A stretch of 64,000 nt of DNA from Bauldia litoralis (GTDB taxonomy: Bacteria; Pseudomonadota; Alphaproteobacteria; Rhizobiales; Kaistiaceae). Below the pieces are notes generated by a model. It was not told where the DNA came from, searched no databases, and saw nothing but the letters and a program-made list of their open reading frames with translations. The translations under genes were made by a program, and so were the position numbers. Positions 34,993 to 43,433 of the stretch are shown here, one piece after another. Every line of letters starts with the position of its first letter. The stretch's first letter is position 1. The DNA is taken from positions 1-64,000 of the forward strand of contig NZ_FMXQ01000009.1 in NCBI RefSeq assembly GCF_900104485.1, read 5' to 3'.

Positions 34993-35994
34993 TTATCGGT
35001 ATCGCGTCTGGTTCCAGCGATGCCCGAGCAGCGCCAGGATAATGATCAGGCCATTGAAGAACTGGACATAGAAACCATCGAGCCCGGCCGAAACGATGCC
35101 GACCTGGATGAAGGACACGATCACCGCGCCGATCGCTCCGCCGAGGATGGTGCCGATGCCGCCCCATGTCGGCGTGCCGCCGAGGAACACCGCCGCGAGC
35201 GTCGGCAGCAGGTAGGAGTCGCCCGAGGTCGGCCACCAGGTGAAGTTGATCATGGTGGAGAAGATGCCGGCGAGTGCCGCGCCGAAGCCCATGAAGACAA
35301 AGGTATAGACCCGGATCCGCTTGGTATCGATGCCCATCTGCTCGGCGCTGTCGGGATTGTCGCCAACGCAATGGACCCGTGCGCCGAACTTGTGGCGGTT
35401 GTAGAGGATCATCGACAGGATGATGAACGCCGTCGCCCACAGCATCTGCACCGGAAATCCCCAGAGCGAGCCGGACAGGACGTCGTAGGCAACCGTTCCT
35501 TTCAGGCTGACGACCGCGATCGATTTGCCGTTGGTGAAGATGAGGATGGCGCCGCGCAGGAGGTAGTTCATCCCCAGCGTTGCCACGAGCGACGACAGCC
35601 CGGCATAGACAACGATGGCGCCGATCCCGATGCCAAGCACCATGCCGACGACGATCGCCACGGCAATGCAGAGGAACGGATCGTATCCCGCGGCGACCCC
35701 TAGCGCGAAGATCCAGGCGGCGGAACCCATCACCGCCGGGAAGGACAGGTCGATCTCTCCAACCGTGACGATGAAGACCAGCGGCACCACCAGGAAGAGC
35801 GCGACCGGCAGCGTCGTCAGGACCGAATTGTAGATCCGCCAGTCGGAGAAGACCTGCGGGTTGCCCCAGAAGAACAGGGCCATCATCAGCACGAAGACAA
35901 CGAACGTTCCGAGCGCTGCCCGGTTGTCGAGGACGAGTCGGTGCAGGGCGCCGCGCTGCGGATACTGGTCGTGCTTGTCGGCGATGTCGGTCAT
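34993..35994 (-). CDS. sugar ABC permease, RbsC/FrcC type (system 4)
   Basis: A 333-residue CUT2 permease. Motif VFIVTVGEIDLSFPAVMGSAAW near residue 80 is the FrcC-like version of GxIDLSVGS; the coupling loop is AAVFLGGTPTWGGIGTILGG. GGGAG lies seven bases before ATG 35994, which overlaps the ATPase gene end by four bases. It is the only permease of this importer, so the channel is probably a homodimer, as in the Rhizobium fructose system FrcBCA. Confidence 0.9.
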   Translation of the reverse strand: MTDIADKHDQYPQRGALHRLVLDNRAALGTFVVFVLMMALFFWGNPQVFSDWRIYNSVLTTLPVALFLVVPLVFIVTVGEIDLSFPAVMGSAAWIFALGVAAGYDPFLCIAVAIVVGMVLGIGIGAIVVYAGLSSLVATLGMNYLLRGAILIFTNGKSIAVVSLKGTVAYDVLSGSLWGFPVQMLWATAFIILSMILYNRHKFGARVHCVGDNPDSAEQMGIDTKRIRVYTFVFMGFGAALAGIFSTMINFTWWPTSGDSYLLPTLAAVFLGGTPTWGGIGTILGGAIGAVIVSFIQVGIVSAGLDGFYVQFFNGLIIILALLGHRWNQTRYR

Positions 35995-36788
35995 AGGTTC
36001 GCTCCCGTCGTTGCGGGACTGTCATCCAGCGGATTGGCGCCAGCCGGATGGGCAACGTGTTCCATGAAGGCGATCAGCCGGTCGACGGTCTTGACTTCCG
36101 GCTTGGTGATTTCCACGGCGACGCGCCCCCGGTCGAGGACAACGAAGCGTTCCGCGATATCGAAGACGTGGTGGATGTTATGGCCGATGAAGAGGATCGA
36201 GCGCCCGCTTTCACGCACATTGCGGACGAAGCGAAAGACCTTCTCCGTTTCGGTCAGTGACAGTGCCGTTGTCGGCTCATCAAGGACGATGAGATCCGCC
36301 TGGTTGTAGATGGCGCGGGCGATGGCGACGCCCTGTCGCTCGCCGCCGGACAATTGGCCGACGATCGAATCGGGCGAGAAAACCTTCGACGTGAAGCCGA
36401 TGTCGCGCATCAGTCGTTCCGCCTCGGCGCGCTGCTTCCCGACATTGAGCAGCCCCATGGCCGTGGTGATCTCGCGCCCCATGAAGATGTTGCGCACGAT
36501 GGTCTGCTGCACGGCCAGCGCCCGATCCTGGAAGACCGTCTCGATACCGGCTGCACGCGATTTCGCCGCGCTCCAGCCGTGCACGGGCTTGCCGCGGACG
36601 AGAATTTCTCCGCTGCTTGGCTTGACCGCGCCGGCAAGGATCTTGATCAGCGTTGATTTTCCGGCGCCGTTGTCGCCGAGCAGGCCAACGACCTCGCCCT
36701 GGTCGATCGCCATGTTGACGCCGCCGACCGCGAAGACATTGCCGTACGACTTCTTGATATCGCGAAGCTCGATCAGCCTCTCAGCCAT
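35991..36788 (-). CDS. sugar ABC ATPase, single-domain FrcA type (system 4)
   Basis: A 265-residue ATPase with one nucleotide-binding domain, unlike the ~500-residue tandem ATPases of systems 1, 2 and 5. GDNGAGKSTLIKILAG (Walker A), LSGGERQGVAIARAI (signature), LIVLDEPTTALS (Walker B) and FIGHNIHHVFD (H-loop) are intact. The length and the Q-loop text FQDRALAVQQTIVRN match FrcA-type proteins, which dimerise. The ATG at 36788 (MAERLIEL) has GGGA upstream; a longer frame adds eight residues. A stable hairpin lies between it and the binding-protein gene. Confidence 0.9.
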   Translation of the reverse strand: MAERLIELRDIKKSYGNVFAVGGVNMAIDQGEVVGLLGDNGAGKSTLIKILAGAVKPSSGEILVRGKPVHGWSAAKSRAAGIETVFQDRALAVQQTIVRNIFMGREITTAMGLLNVGKQRAEAERLMRDIGFTSKVFSPDSIVGQLSGGERQGVAIARAIYNQADLIVLDEPTTALSLTETEKVFRFVRNVRESGRSILFIGHNIHHVFDIAERFVVLDRGRVAVEITKPEVKTVDRLIAFMEHVAHPAGANPLDDSPATTGANL

Positions 36789-36821
36789 GGATTTTTCCCG
36801 CCCTTGTCTCATCGCGAAACA

Positions 36822-36848
36822 GGCGAGGCGGCGTCAGGCCGCCTCGCC
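36822..36848 (-). terminator. intercistronic hairpin after system 4 binding-protein gene
   Basis: Perfect 11-bp GC stem GGCGAGGCGGC / GCCGCCTCGCC with a five-base loop, lying in the 82 bases between the binding-protein stop (36871) and the ATPase start (36788). No T run follows. Such hairpins commonly stabilise the 5' segment and attenuate read-through, so more binding protein than ATPase is made. Confidence 0.65.
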
Positions 36849-36870
36849 CAATCGATGCAACTCCGGACTG

Positions 36871-37881
36871 CTACCGCAGCCCCTCTTTCGCGAGGTCGGC
36901 GACGGTCCCGTAATTGTCGCCATTGACGAAGCCGGCGCCGGTGTCGACGTTCATCGCACCGAGGCCATAGACCTTCTGCTGGCAGAGGCTGAGGATCGGC
37001 AGGTAGCCCTGCAGGAAAGGCTGCTGGTCGGAGGTCAGCTGCACCCATCCTTTTTCAAAAGCGTCGACGATCTGAGGGCTGGTGTCGAAGCCGATGTTGA
37101 AGATGTCGCCCGGCTTCTTGTCGACCGATTCCATGTAGGTCGGCGCGTTGCCGAGCATCTGGCCGCCGGGATAGGCGATCAGCTTGACGTCGGGATTGGC
37201 CAGCAGGCCGGCGCTGATCACCGGAATCGCTAGGTTGGGATCACCGGCCATTTCCGGCGTGGTCGTCAACTTGATGACCTCGACGCCGGCCTCTTCCAGC
37301 GCGGCGACGGTGCCGAGCTCGCGGATCACGCGGTTCTCCTGCGCCCAGTCGGCGACGACGATCGCCTTGTCGCCCGCGCCGATGCCACTCATCCGCACTG
37401 CTTCCGCGCCGAGCGCCCGGCCCTGCGGCTCGAGATTCGCGCCGATGTAACCGCCGCCGAACTTTGCGCGCACGGTGGGAACGTCGACATTCTGGTACAT
37501 CATCAGGATGCCCGACTTGGCGGCGTCCTCGGCCAGCGGCTCGATCGAAGCTGGCCCGGGGTGCCCCATCATGGCGATGCCATCCGGCGCCGAGGCAACC
37601 GCCTCGCGCAGTTGCTGGACCATCTTTTCCGACTGCCAGCCGGAGAAGACGAAGTCGACCTGGGCGCCGGTGTCGTGCTGCGCCTGCTTGGCGCCGTTGT
37701 AGACGATGGTGCCGAATCCGTCGCCCTCGGCACCGCCGACGAAGAAGCGGATATGGACGTCCTTGCACCAGTCGTCGCGCAATGCCTCGGCGCTGGCGGA
37801 ACTCGCCGCGCCGACCGCGAAGACTGTCAGGGCAACCGCGGCCGAAGTCCGCAGCGCACGGGAAAGAGAATTGCGAATCAT
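36871..37881 (-). CDS. periplasmic sugar-binding protein, FrcB/RbsB-like (system 4)
   Basis: A 336-residue binding protein with a signal peptide (SLSRALRTSAAVALTVFAVG, cleavage ASA-EA near residue 31). The mature fold shows RFFVGGAEGDGFGTIVYNGA, VQQLREAVASAPDGIAMMGHPG and IAYPGGQMLGNAP, the ribose-binding (Peripla_BP_4) pattern. Two adjacent ATGs exist; the second (37881) gives a better five-base spacing to GGAGG. Two Cys in the mature part (DDWCKD and LSLCQQK) could form a disulfide. Third gene of the system 4 operon. Confidence 0.9.
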   Translation of the reverse strand: MIRNSLSRALRTSAAVALTVFAVGAASSASAEALRDDWCKDVHIRFFVGGAEGDGFGTIVYNGAKQAQHDTGAQVDFVFSGWQSEKMVQQLREAVASAPDGIAMMGHPGPASIEPLAEDAAKSGILMMYQNVDVPTVRAKFGGGYIGANLEPQGRALGAEAVRMSGIGAGDKAIVVADWAQENRVIRELGTVAALEEAGVEVIKLTTTPEMAGDPNLAIPVISAGLLANPDVKLIAYPGGQMLGNAPTYMESVDKKPGDIFNIGFDTSPQIVDAFEKGWVQLTSDQQPFLQGYLPILSLCQQKVYGLGAMNVDTGAGFVNGDNYGTVADLAKEGLR

Positions 37882-37982
37882 CATTTCCTCCGTTGGTTTT
37901 GTGCCTGTCGTTTCCACCCGTTCATCCCGGCTTCTGCCGGGCATCTTTTTGCCCGCACCCGCATTTTGCGGCGCGGGATGTC

Positions 37983-38888
37983 CTAGTCGGGATTGTCGAT
38001 GAATCGCATCCCGCCCCGGCATTCCTTCAGATAGTTGAGGGCTTTCACTTGCCCGGTCATTTCGAGGGCGTCCCGGTAGACCGGATCGTGCCAGCCCTCG
38101 ATGTCGATCGCGCCCTTGTAGCCGGCGAGCCGCAACTCGCTGATCACCCGTGTCCAGTCCGAGTCGCCGAAGCCGGGCGTGCGCATCTGGACGAAGGGCT
38201 CCCTGCCGAAGATCCCGTGTTCGCGGATCACGTCCCAGCGGATGGTCGCGTCCTTGCCGTGGACGTGAAAGATCTTCGGCGCCCATTTGCGGATTTGCGG
38301 GATCGGATCGATCAGGTAGACGAGCTGGTGACAGGGCTCCCATTCGAGTCCGAGATTCTCGTCCGGTAGCGTGTCGAACATCAACTCCCAGGCGTCCGGG
38401 TTATGGGCGATGTTCCAGTCGCCGGTCGCCCAGTTTCCGTCCATCGCGCAGTTCTCGAAGGCGATAGTCACGCCTTTGTCGGCGGCGCGCTTCGCCAGCC
38501 GGCCAAACACTTCCTTGAAGCGCGGCAGGCTCGCCTCGATCGGCTGGCCGCGAACCCGTCCGGTGAACCCGGCGATGCAGGTCGCACCGAACAGATGCGC
38601 ATTGTCGATCAGCGTCTCCCAGCCGGCGAGCGTCTGGCGGTCCATCTCCGTATCCTCAAGCGGATTGCCGAACATGCCGAGCGTCGACATCGACACGTCC
38701 CGGTCGCCGATTGCGTCCTTCAGTTCAGCCGCCAGCCGGGGAATGTCCTTGTCGCCGATCGTCTGCCAGAAAAATGGCTCGATGCTTTCAAAGCCGTGAT
38801 CGAGGATCTGCCGCACATCGCCCGCCGGATCGGGAGCGTTGCCCTTGATCATCGTGCCGATACTGATGTCGCGAAGCGTATTGGTCAT
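37983..38888 (-). CDS. TIM-barrel sugar phosphate isomerase/epimerase (system 4)
   Basis: AP-endonuclease-2-like (IolE/IolH/Hyi) family, 301 residues. Metal-site residues can be placed: Glu145 (AFENCAMDG), Glu182/184 (LGLEWEPCHQ), His208/210 (FHVHGKDA) and Glu264 (DIEGWHDP). The C-terminal half resembles inosose or sugar isomerases encoded beside Gfo/Idh/MocA dehydrogenases. Its start overlaps the stop of the upstream oxidoreductase gene by four bases (ATGA), so the two proteins are probably made together and act in sequence: dehydrogenation, then isomerisation or dehydration. Substrate not identified. Confidence 0.88.
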   Translation of the reverse strand: MTNTLRDISIGTMIKGNAPDPAGDVRQILDHGFESIEPFFWQTIGDKDIPRLAAELKDAIGDRDVSMSTLGMFGNPLEDTEMDRQTLAGWETLIDNAHLFGATCIAGFTGRVRGQPIEASLPRFKEVFGRLAKRAADKGVTIAFENCAMDGNWATGDWNIAHNPDAWELMFDTLPDENLGLEWEPCHQLVYLIDPIPQIRKWAPKIFHVHGKDATIRWDVIREHGIFGREPFVQMRTPGFGDSDWTRVISELRLAGYKGAIDIEGWHDPVYRDALEMTGQVKALNYLKECRGGMRFIDNPD

Positions 38889-39934
38889 TGAAGGTTTCGC
38901 GCCTCCTGCGCCGTTGTATCGGTGAGTTCGATCCGGCGCCCGGTCTCGGCGCTTTCGATGGCGCCAAAAACCATCGCCAGGCTCTTGATATTCTCATGCC
39001 CCACCGTTTCCGGCTCGGAGCGGTTGCGAAGGCTGGCGACGAAATCCTGCATCACGCCATGGTGGCCACCAATTCGGTCGGCCGGGTCGAGCGGCGGCAC
39101 CGCCACGGTCTCGACCTCGGAGAAGAAGCCGCCGGTGGTGGAAACCGTCTCGGCGACGAGGTTCTCCTCACCGTCCCAGATCAGGGTGCCGCGCTCGCCG
39201 ACGATCCGCCAGGCGCTTTCCCAACTCGTCCGCAACCCGTCGGCGCACCAGCTGCCGCGATAGGTGAAGACGACATCGTCGCCGAACTCGAACACTGCCG
39301 TGGCCGAGGAGCCGCCGGCGTACCAGGAATTGGTCGGGCTCCATTCCCGGCAATAGACCGCGCGGGCCGCGTCATCCACGAAGTATCGGGCGGCGTCGAA
39401 GGTGTGGATCGCCATGTCGAGGAGCAACACATGCTCCATCGCCTCGCGGAATCCGCCGAAATGCGGCGCCAGGAAGAAGTCGCAATGGAGGCTGGTGACC
39501 CGGCCGATGGCGCCTGAATCGATGAAGCGGCGGATCCGTCGCACGCCTTCGATGTAGCGACGATTCTGCACGACGGCGTGAAGCCGGCCGCTTGTCCGAG
39601 CCGCCTCGACCAGGGCCGCGGCATGGTCCATCGAATCCGCCATCGGCTTTTCGCTGATCAGGTCGCAGCCATGGGCGAGGGCGCAGCTTGCGACCGCGAA
39701 GCGCGCCTGCGGCACCACGACATCGATGACGAAATCGGGCTTGGTACGCTGGAGAACGCCGGCGAGATCGACATCGATGTCGATCCCGGTGAGACCGAAT
39801 TCGGCGGCGCGCGCATCGGCGTTTGCGCGTTCTAGGTCGACGAGGCCGACGATCTCGACGTCGCCGGTTGCCAGCGCCGCCTCGATATTCGTCTTGCTCA
39901 TCGCCCCGCAACCTACGAGCACGGCTCGAAGCAC
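38885..39934 (-). CDS. Gfo/Idh/MocA-family oxidoreductase (system 4, first gene)
   Basis: A 349-residue NAD(P)-dependent dehydrogenase. RAVLVGCGAMSKTNIEAAL is the dinucleotide motif; LISEKPMADSMDHAAALVEA carries the catalytic Lys, HAVVQNRRYIEGVRR follows, and LLLDMAIHTFDAARYF has the catalytic His. The start is the GTG at 39934, with GGGAGGA seven bases upstream, placing the gene 65 bases from the palindromic operator at 39999. It leads the operon oxidoreductase-isomerase-binding protein-ATPase-permease-PhyH. Expected reaction: oxidation of a sugar, inositol or glycoside hydroxyl to a ketone. Confidence 0.9.
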   Translation of the reverse strand: MLRAVLVGCGAMSKTNIEAALATGDVEIVGLVDLERANADARAAEFGLTGIDIDVDLAGVLQRTKPDFVIDVVVPQARFAVASCALAHGCDLISEKPMADSMDHAAALVEAARTSGRLHAVVQNRRYIEGVRRIRRFIDSGAIGRVTSLHCDFFLAPHFGGFREAMEHVLLLDMAIHTFDAARYFVDDAARAVYCREWSPTNSWYAGGSSATAVFEFGDDVVFTYRGSWCADGLRTSWESAWRIVGERGTLIWDGEENLVAETVSTTGGFFSEVETVAVPPLDPADRIGGHHGVMQDFVASLRNRSEPETVGHENIKSLAMVFGAIESAETGRRIELTDTTAQEARNLQ

Positions 39935-39998
39935 GGATATCCTCCCTCTGACGCCCGCGTTTGCCGCGAGTCTGTCGCTTTTCACGGATAATCGCTTC

Positions 39999-40012
39999 CG
40001 TAAACGTTTACG
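39999..40012. promoter_or_regulatory. LacI-type operator in system 4 divergent promoter
   Basis: CGTAAACGTTTACG is a 14-bp perfect palindrome with a central CG, the standard form of LacI-family sites. It lies midway between the divergent oxidoreductase (start 39934) and LacI (start 40041) genes, so one repressor could control both directions. On the minus strand it falls between TTGTAT and GATTAT, possible -35 and -10 boxes. Confidence 0.75.
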
Positions 40013-40040
40013 ATACAAACCCGGCGTGCGAGGATTGTCA

Positions 40041-41132
40041 ATGGCGATCTCTCGTGCCTATAGCTCCGGCGCTGTGGAAAAACGCATCCGACCAGTGAAT
40101 ATCCGCGACCTCGCACGTCACCTCGACGTGTCGATCGGCACGGTTTCTCGCGCGCTGAACGGCAAGAGCGACGTCAATGCCGAGACCCGCCGGCGCGTGC
40201 TGGAAGCGGCCGACGCGCTGGGCTATTCGCCAAACCAGTCGGGACGGAGCCTGCGCCAGGGCACCACTGGCATGGTCGCCCTGATGCTGCCGACCACGCG
40301 TGCCATGCCACTTGCCGACACGATCTTCATGCAGGTCCTCGAGGGACTGCGCGCCTTTCTCGGCGAGCGCAGCCTCGATCTCATGGTCCTGCTTTGCGGC
40401 CCGGAGGAAAATGCCTATGCCTACCTGCGTCGGGTGGTGGCGCGGCAGATCGCCGACGGCCTGATCATCGCCGATACCCAGCGGATCGATCCCCGCATCG
40501 ACTTCCTCCTCGAAAGCCGGATCCCCTTCGTCGCCTTCGGCCGCAGCACCTCGGGCGGTAGCCACCCCTGGATCGACCTGGATTTCGAGTATGCCGCCGA
40601 GTTCGCAATCGATCGCTTCGTCGCGACCGGCCACCGCAGGATTGCCGTTGCGACGACGGCGGACGAAATCAACTACGGCTACATCTTCGCCGATGCCTAT
40701 CGCAGCGCACTGACCCGGCACGGCATGCCGGTCGATCCCGATCTGGTCCTGCCGGTGGAGAACAGCGAAGCCGGGGGATATGCGCTCGGTCAGCGCATCC
40801 TTGCCATGGCGGATCGGCCGACGGCGGTTGTTCTTGTCAACGGGGTGATGGCGACCGGCCTTTACCGCCTGCTGGTCGAACGCGGGCTGGAGCCGGGACG
40901 GGACCTGTCGATCATCAGCTTTCTCGAGGAGAGAGGCCTGCTCCTGTCACCGAAGGTGACATGCTTCCGCTCCGACGTACCGGGATTGGGGGCGCGGCTC
41001 GGCGAGGCCCTGCTGGCGGCGATGCCGGCGCATGCCGCCCATCCGGAAGCGCCGGTCATCCAGGAACTCTGGCCGCTGCAACTGGTGCCTGGCGAGAGCG
41101 ACGGGAAAAGTGTCGGCGAAACCGAACCTTAG
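40041..41132 (+). CDS. LacI-family transcriptional regulator of system 4
   Basis: A 363-residue regulator: an extended N-terminus of about 20 residues, then the LacI helix-turn-helix NIRDLARHLDVSIGTVSRAL, hinge NQSGRSLRQG, and a sugar-sensing domain (VALMLPTTRAMPLADTIFMQ, IPFVAFGRST, VVLVNGVMATGLY). ATG 40041 has AGGA seven bases upstream. The frame is open for 300 bases further back, but that stretch overlaps the opposite-strand oxidoreductase gene and the operator, so the shorter form is preferred. Most likely represses itself and the divergent system 4 operon through CGTAAACGTTTACG. Confidence 0.9.
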   Translation: MAISRAYSSGAVEKRIRPVNIRDLARHLDVSIGTVSRALNGKSDVNAETRRRVLEAADALGYSPNQSGRSLRQGTTGMVALMLPTTRAMPLADTIFMQVLEGLRAFLGERSLDLMVLLCGPEENAYAYLRRVVARQIADGLIIADTQRIDPRIDFLLESRIPFVAFGRSTSGGSHPWIDLDFEYAAEFAIDRFVATGHRRIAVATTADEINYGYIFADAYRSALTRHGMPVDPDLVLPVENSEAGGYALGQRILAMADRPTAVVLVNGVMATGLYRLLVERGLEPGRDLSIISFLEERGLLLSPKVTCFRSDVPGLGARLGEALLAAMPAHAAHPEAPVIQELWPLQLVPGESDGKSVGETEP

Positions 41133-41156
41133 GGGATCTCGCACTTCGCCGTCCGA

Positions 41157-42050
41157 TCACGGCAAGAGACCCGCTTTCTGGTCGAGAAAGAAATCGATCA
41201 GCCGCCGGGTCAGTGCCTTCTGGGGGCCGATATCCGGCCAGACGGCGTAGACGCCGAGGACTGGCAGGCGCCACTGGGGCAGGACCCGGACGAGCCGGCC
41301 TGAAGCGATTTCCTCCTCGGCCTCGCCGAGCGGGAGGTGCTGCACGCCGAGGCCCGCGAGGATCGCGGACTTCGCCGATGCGATCGTATCGACCTCGAGA
41401 CGCACATGCTCCGGCTGGAACGAAACCGCCCGGGATTCGCGCTGAAGCGTCATTGCCGGGGGGAGGATCGAGATCGCGATGAAGTCGCAGGCAGCGAGGT
41501 CTTCGAGCGTTCGGACGGGCTTGCGATGGGCGAGATACGCGGGCGAGGCGACCAGGACGCGCTCGAAATCGGCAATGCGACGGGTCTTGAGACTGCTGTC
41601 CGCCAGCTGTCCCAGCCGTATCGCAAGGTCGAAGCCCTCCCTTACAAGATCCGCGGGCGCATCGCTGCTGTGGAGCGATATGGAAACCAGCGGGTGCCGC
41701 CTGGCGAAGTCCCAGAGCGCCTGACGCAGTCGCGTCCGCTCGCCCCAGGCCGGCATGGTGATGTGCAGGGCGCCGACAGGCTCGTCGCTGCCTGCGCCGA
41801 CCGCGTCGAGAGCCTCTTCGCCGGCGGCGACCATCCGGCGGGCAGGGACCAGCGCCGCGTGCCCTTCCGGGGTCAGGGACATCGACCGGGTCGAGCGAAA
41901 GAAGAGCGTGACGCCGAGCTTCGCCTCGAGCCGGGAAAGGTGGTGGCTGACGACCGAGGTCGAGAGCTTCAACCGGCGTCCGGCGGCGCTGAGGCTGCCG
42001 GCGTCGGCGACGGCGACGAACACGGCGAGACCGCGGTAGTCTTCGATCAT
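41157..42050 (-). CDS. LysR-family transcriptional regulator
   Basis: A 297-residue LysR protein: winged HTH at residues 1-60 (FVAVADAGSLSAAGRRLKLSTS, SVVSHHLSRLEAKLGVTLFFRS) and a substrate-binding domain (LHITMPAWGERTRL, VREGFDLAIRLGQLADSSL). LRLGQL-type text is seen in regulators of small redox or stress operons. It is divergent from DUF2218 and the NmrA-like reductase, the usual layout of LysR and its targets. It ends 24 bases from the convergent system 4 LacI gene. The inducer is unknown. Confidence 0.92.
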   Translation of the reverse strand: MIEDYRGLAVFVAVADAGSLSAAGRRLKLSTSVVSHHLSRLEAKLGVTLFFRSTRSMSLTPEGHAALVPARRMVAAGEEALDAVGAGSDEPVGALHITMPAWGERTRLRQALWDFARRHPLVSISLHSSDAPADLVREGFDLAIRLGQLADSSLKTRRIADFERVLVASPAYLAHRKPVRTLEDLAACDFIAISILPPAMTLQRESRAVSFQPEHVRLEVDTIASAKSAILAGLGVQHLPLGEAEEEIASGRLVRVLPQWRLPVLGVYAVWPDIGPQKALTRRLIDFFLDQKAGLLP

Positions 42051-42144
42051 CTTTCGAATTCCTGGAAATATCTTTCCGTCAATGATGGGCTAATCGAAAG
42101 GATGGGGTGTGTCTATCTCTCGGGTCGAGAAACAGGAGACGCCC

Positions 42145-42459
42145 ATGTCGACACGCAACGCCACGATCACCACGGACCGCGCCAGCATCTATCTTCAGCA
42201 GCTTTGCAAGCACTTCGGCCACAAGGTTCCCGTCGACTTCACGCCTGAAGCCGGACGGATCGACCTGCCTTTCGGCACCTGCACGCTTCGTGCGGAGGGC
42301 GAGACGCTGAGCCTCGACGTCACCGGCGGGGCCGGCGATCTCGACCGGCTTGAAAAGGTGATCGGCGATCACCTGACCCGCTTCGCCTTCCGTGAAAAAC
42401 CCGAAATCAAGTGGCGGTCGGCAGCGCCTGCGCTGCCGGCCGGCAGCGTCGAAACCTGA
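42145..42459 (+). CDS. DUF2218 domain protein
   Basis: A 104-residue protein matching the small DUF2218 family: ATITTDRASIYLQQLCKHFG, then RIDLPFGTCTLRAEGETLSL, and DHLTRFAFREKPEIKW. The function of the family is unknown; members often accompany siderophore or redox genes. The ATG at 42145 has CAGGAGA six bases upstream; an upstream in-frame ATG would add twelve residues of no similarity. It is the first gene divergent from LysR and 76 bases before the reductase gene, so probably one operon. Confidence 0.85.
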   Translation: MSTRNATITTDRASIYLQQLCKHFGHKVPVDFTPEAGRIDLPFGTCTLRAEGETLSLDVTGGAGDLDRLEKVIGDHLTRFAFREKPEIKWRSAAPALPAGSVET

Positions 42460-42535
42460 CCCTGCCGCTCGCGCAATCCGAGAACCGGAGCCGCCCGACG
42501 GCGTCGGCCACACGCTCTTCCAGGGACGTCGCACC

Positions 42536-43381
42536 ATGACAATCGCAGTCACCGCCGCTTCAGGCCAGCTCGGCGCGGAAATCATACGCAAGCTTGGCGC
42601 TTCGCCGGGTGTCGGCCCCGTCATCGGACTGGCGCGGTCACCCGAAAAGGCCTCTGGGCTTGGGATCGAAGTGCGGCCGGGCGACTATGGCCAGCCCGAC
42701 CAGATCCGGACGTCGCTGGCCAACGTGGATACGCTGCTGCTGGTCTCCGGCATGGACGCGCCGGACAAGCGCATCGAGCAGCACCGCAACGTGATCGAGG
42801 CCGCCCGGCAGGCCGGTGTAGGCAAGATCGTCTACACCAGCATCCAGGGACCGGAGGAGGGCACCAGCTTCTCGCCGGTGGTCCAGAGCAACCGCCAGAC
42901 CGAGGCCGATATTCGCGCCAGCGGGATGGACTGGGCCATTGGCCGGAACGGCATCTACATCGAGCCGGACGTCGACTACATCGAGAGCTACCGCAAGCGT
43001 GGCGAGATCGCGAACAGCGCCGGCGATGGCAGATGCGGCTACACGACCCGCTCGGAGCTGGCCCTCGCCTACGTACGGCTCCTGACCCGGTCCGATCACG
43101 ATCGACAGACCGTCAACCTCAACGGCACGCCGATCACCCAGTCGCAACTGGTCAGCTACCTGAACGGTGCATTCGGGACGCAGTTGATCTATCGCGCCAT
43201 GTCCTCAGCCGCGTATGCGGCGGACCGGACCGCCGAACTCGGCCCATTCCTCGGTCAGGTCATTGCCGGGATCTACGACGGCATCCGTCTTGGCGCCAAC
43301 GACACGCCAGGCGATTTCGAAGCCGTGGCGGGCCGGCCGCATCAAGGCTGGGACGACTATTTTCGCTCCCTGACCACCTAG
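42536..43381 (+). CDS. NmrA-like / QorB-type NAD(P)H:quinone reductase
   Basis: An atypical SDR of 281 residues. TIAVTAASGQLGAEIIRKL is the NAD(P)-binding motif (A/G-x-SGQLG form); VDTLLLVSG, KIVYTSIQG and NLNGTPITQSQL are like QorB and related NAD(P)H-quinone or azo reductases. The active-site YxxxK of classical SDRs is absent, as expected in this subgroup. Start ATG 42536 with CAGGGA about nine bases upstream. The LysR neighbour suggests induction by electrophiles or quinones (inference). Confidence 0.87.
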   Translation: MTIAVTAASGQLGAEIIRKLGASPGVGPVIGLARSPEKASGLGIEVRPGDYGQPDQIRTSLANVDTLLLVSGMDAPDKRIEQHRNVIEAARQAGVGKIVYTSIQGPEEGTSFSPVVQSNRQTEADIRASGMDWAIGRNGIYIEPDVDYIESYRKRGEIANSAGDGRCGYTTRSELALAYVRLLTRSDHDRQTVNLNGTPITQSQLVSYLNGAFGTQLIYRAMSSAAYAADRTAELGPFLGQVIAGIYDGIRLGANDTPGDFEAVAGRPHQGWDDYFRSLTT

Positions 43382-43433
43382 CCTTCAGACGCTGCCGCGC
43401 AGCGTTCGACGAAAACCGCTTGAAAGCTTGAAC

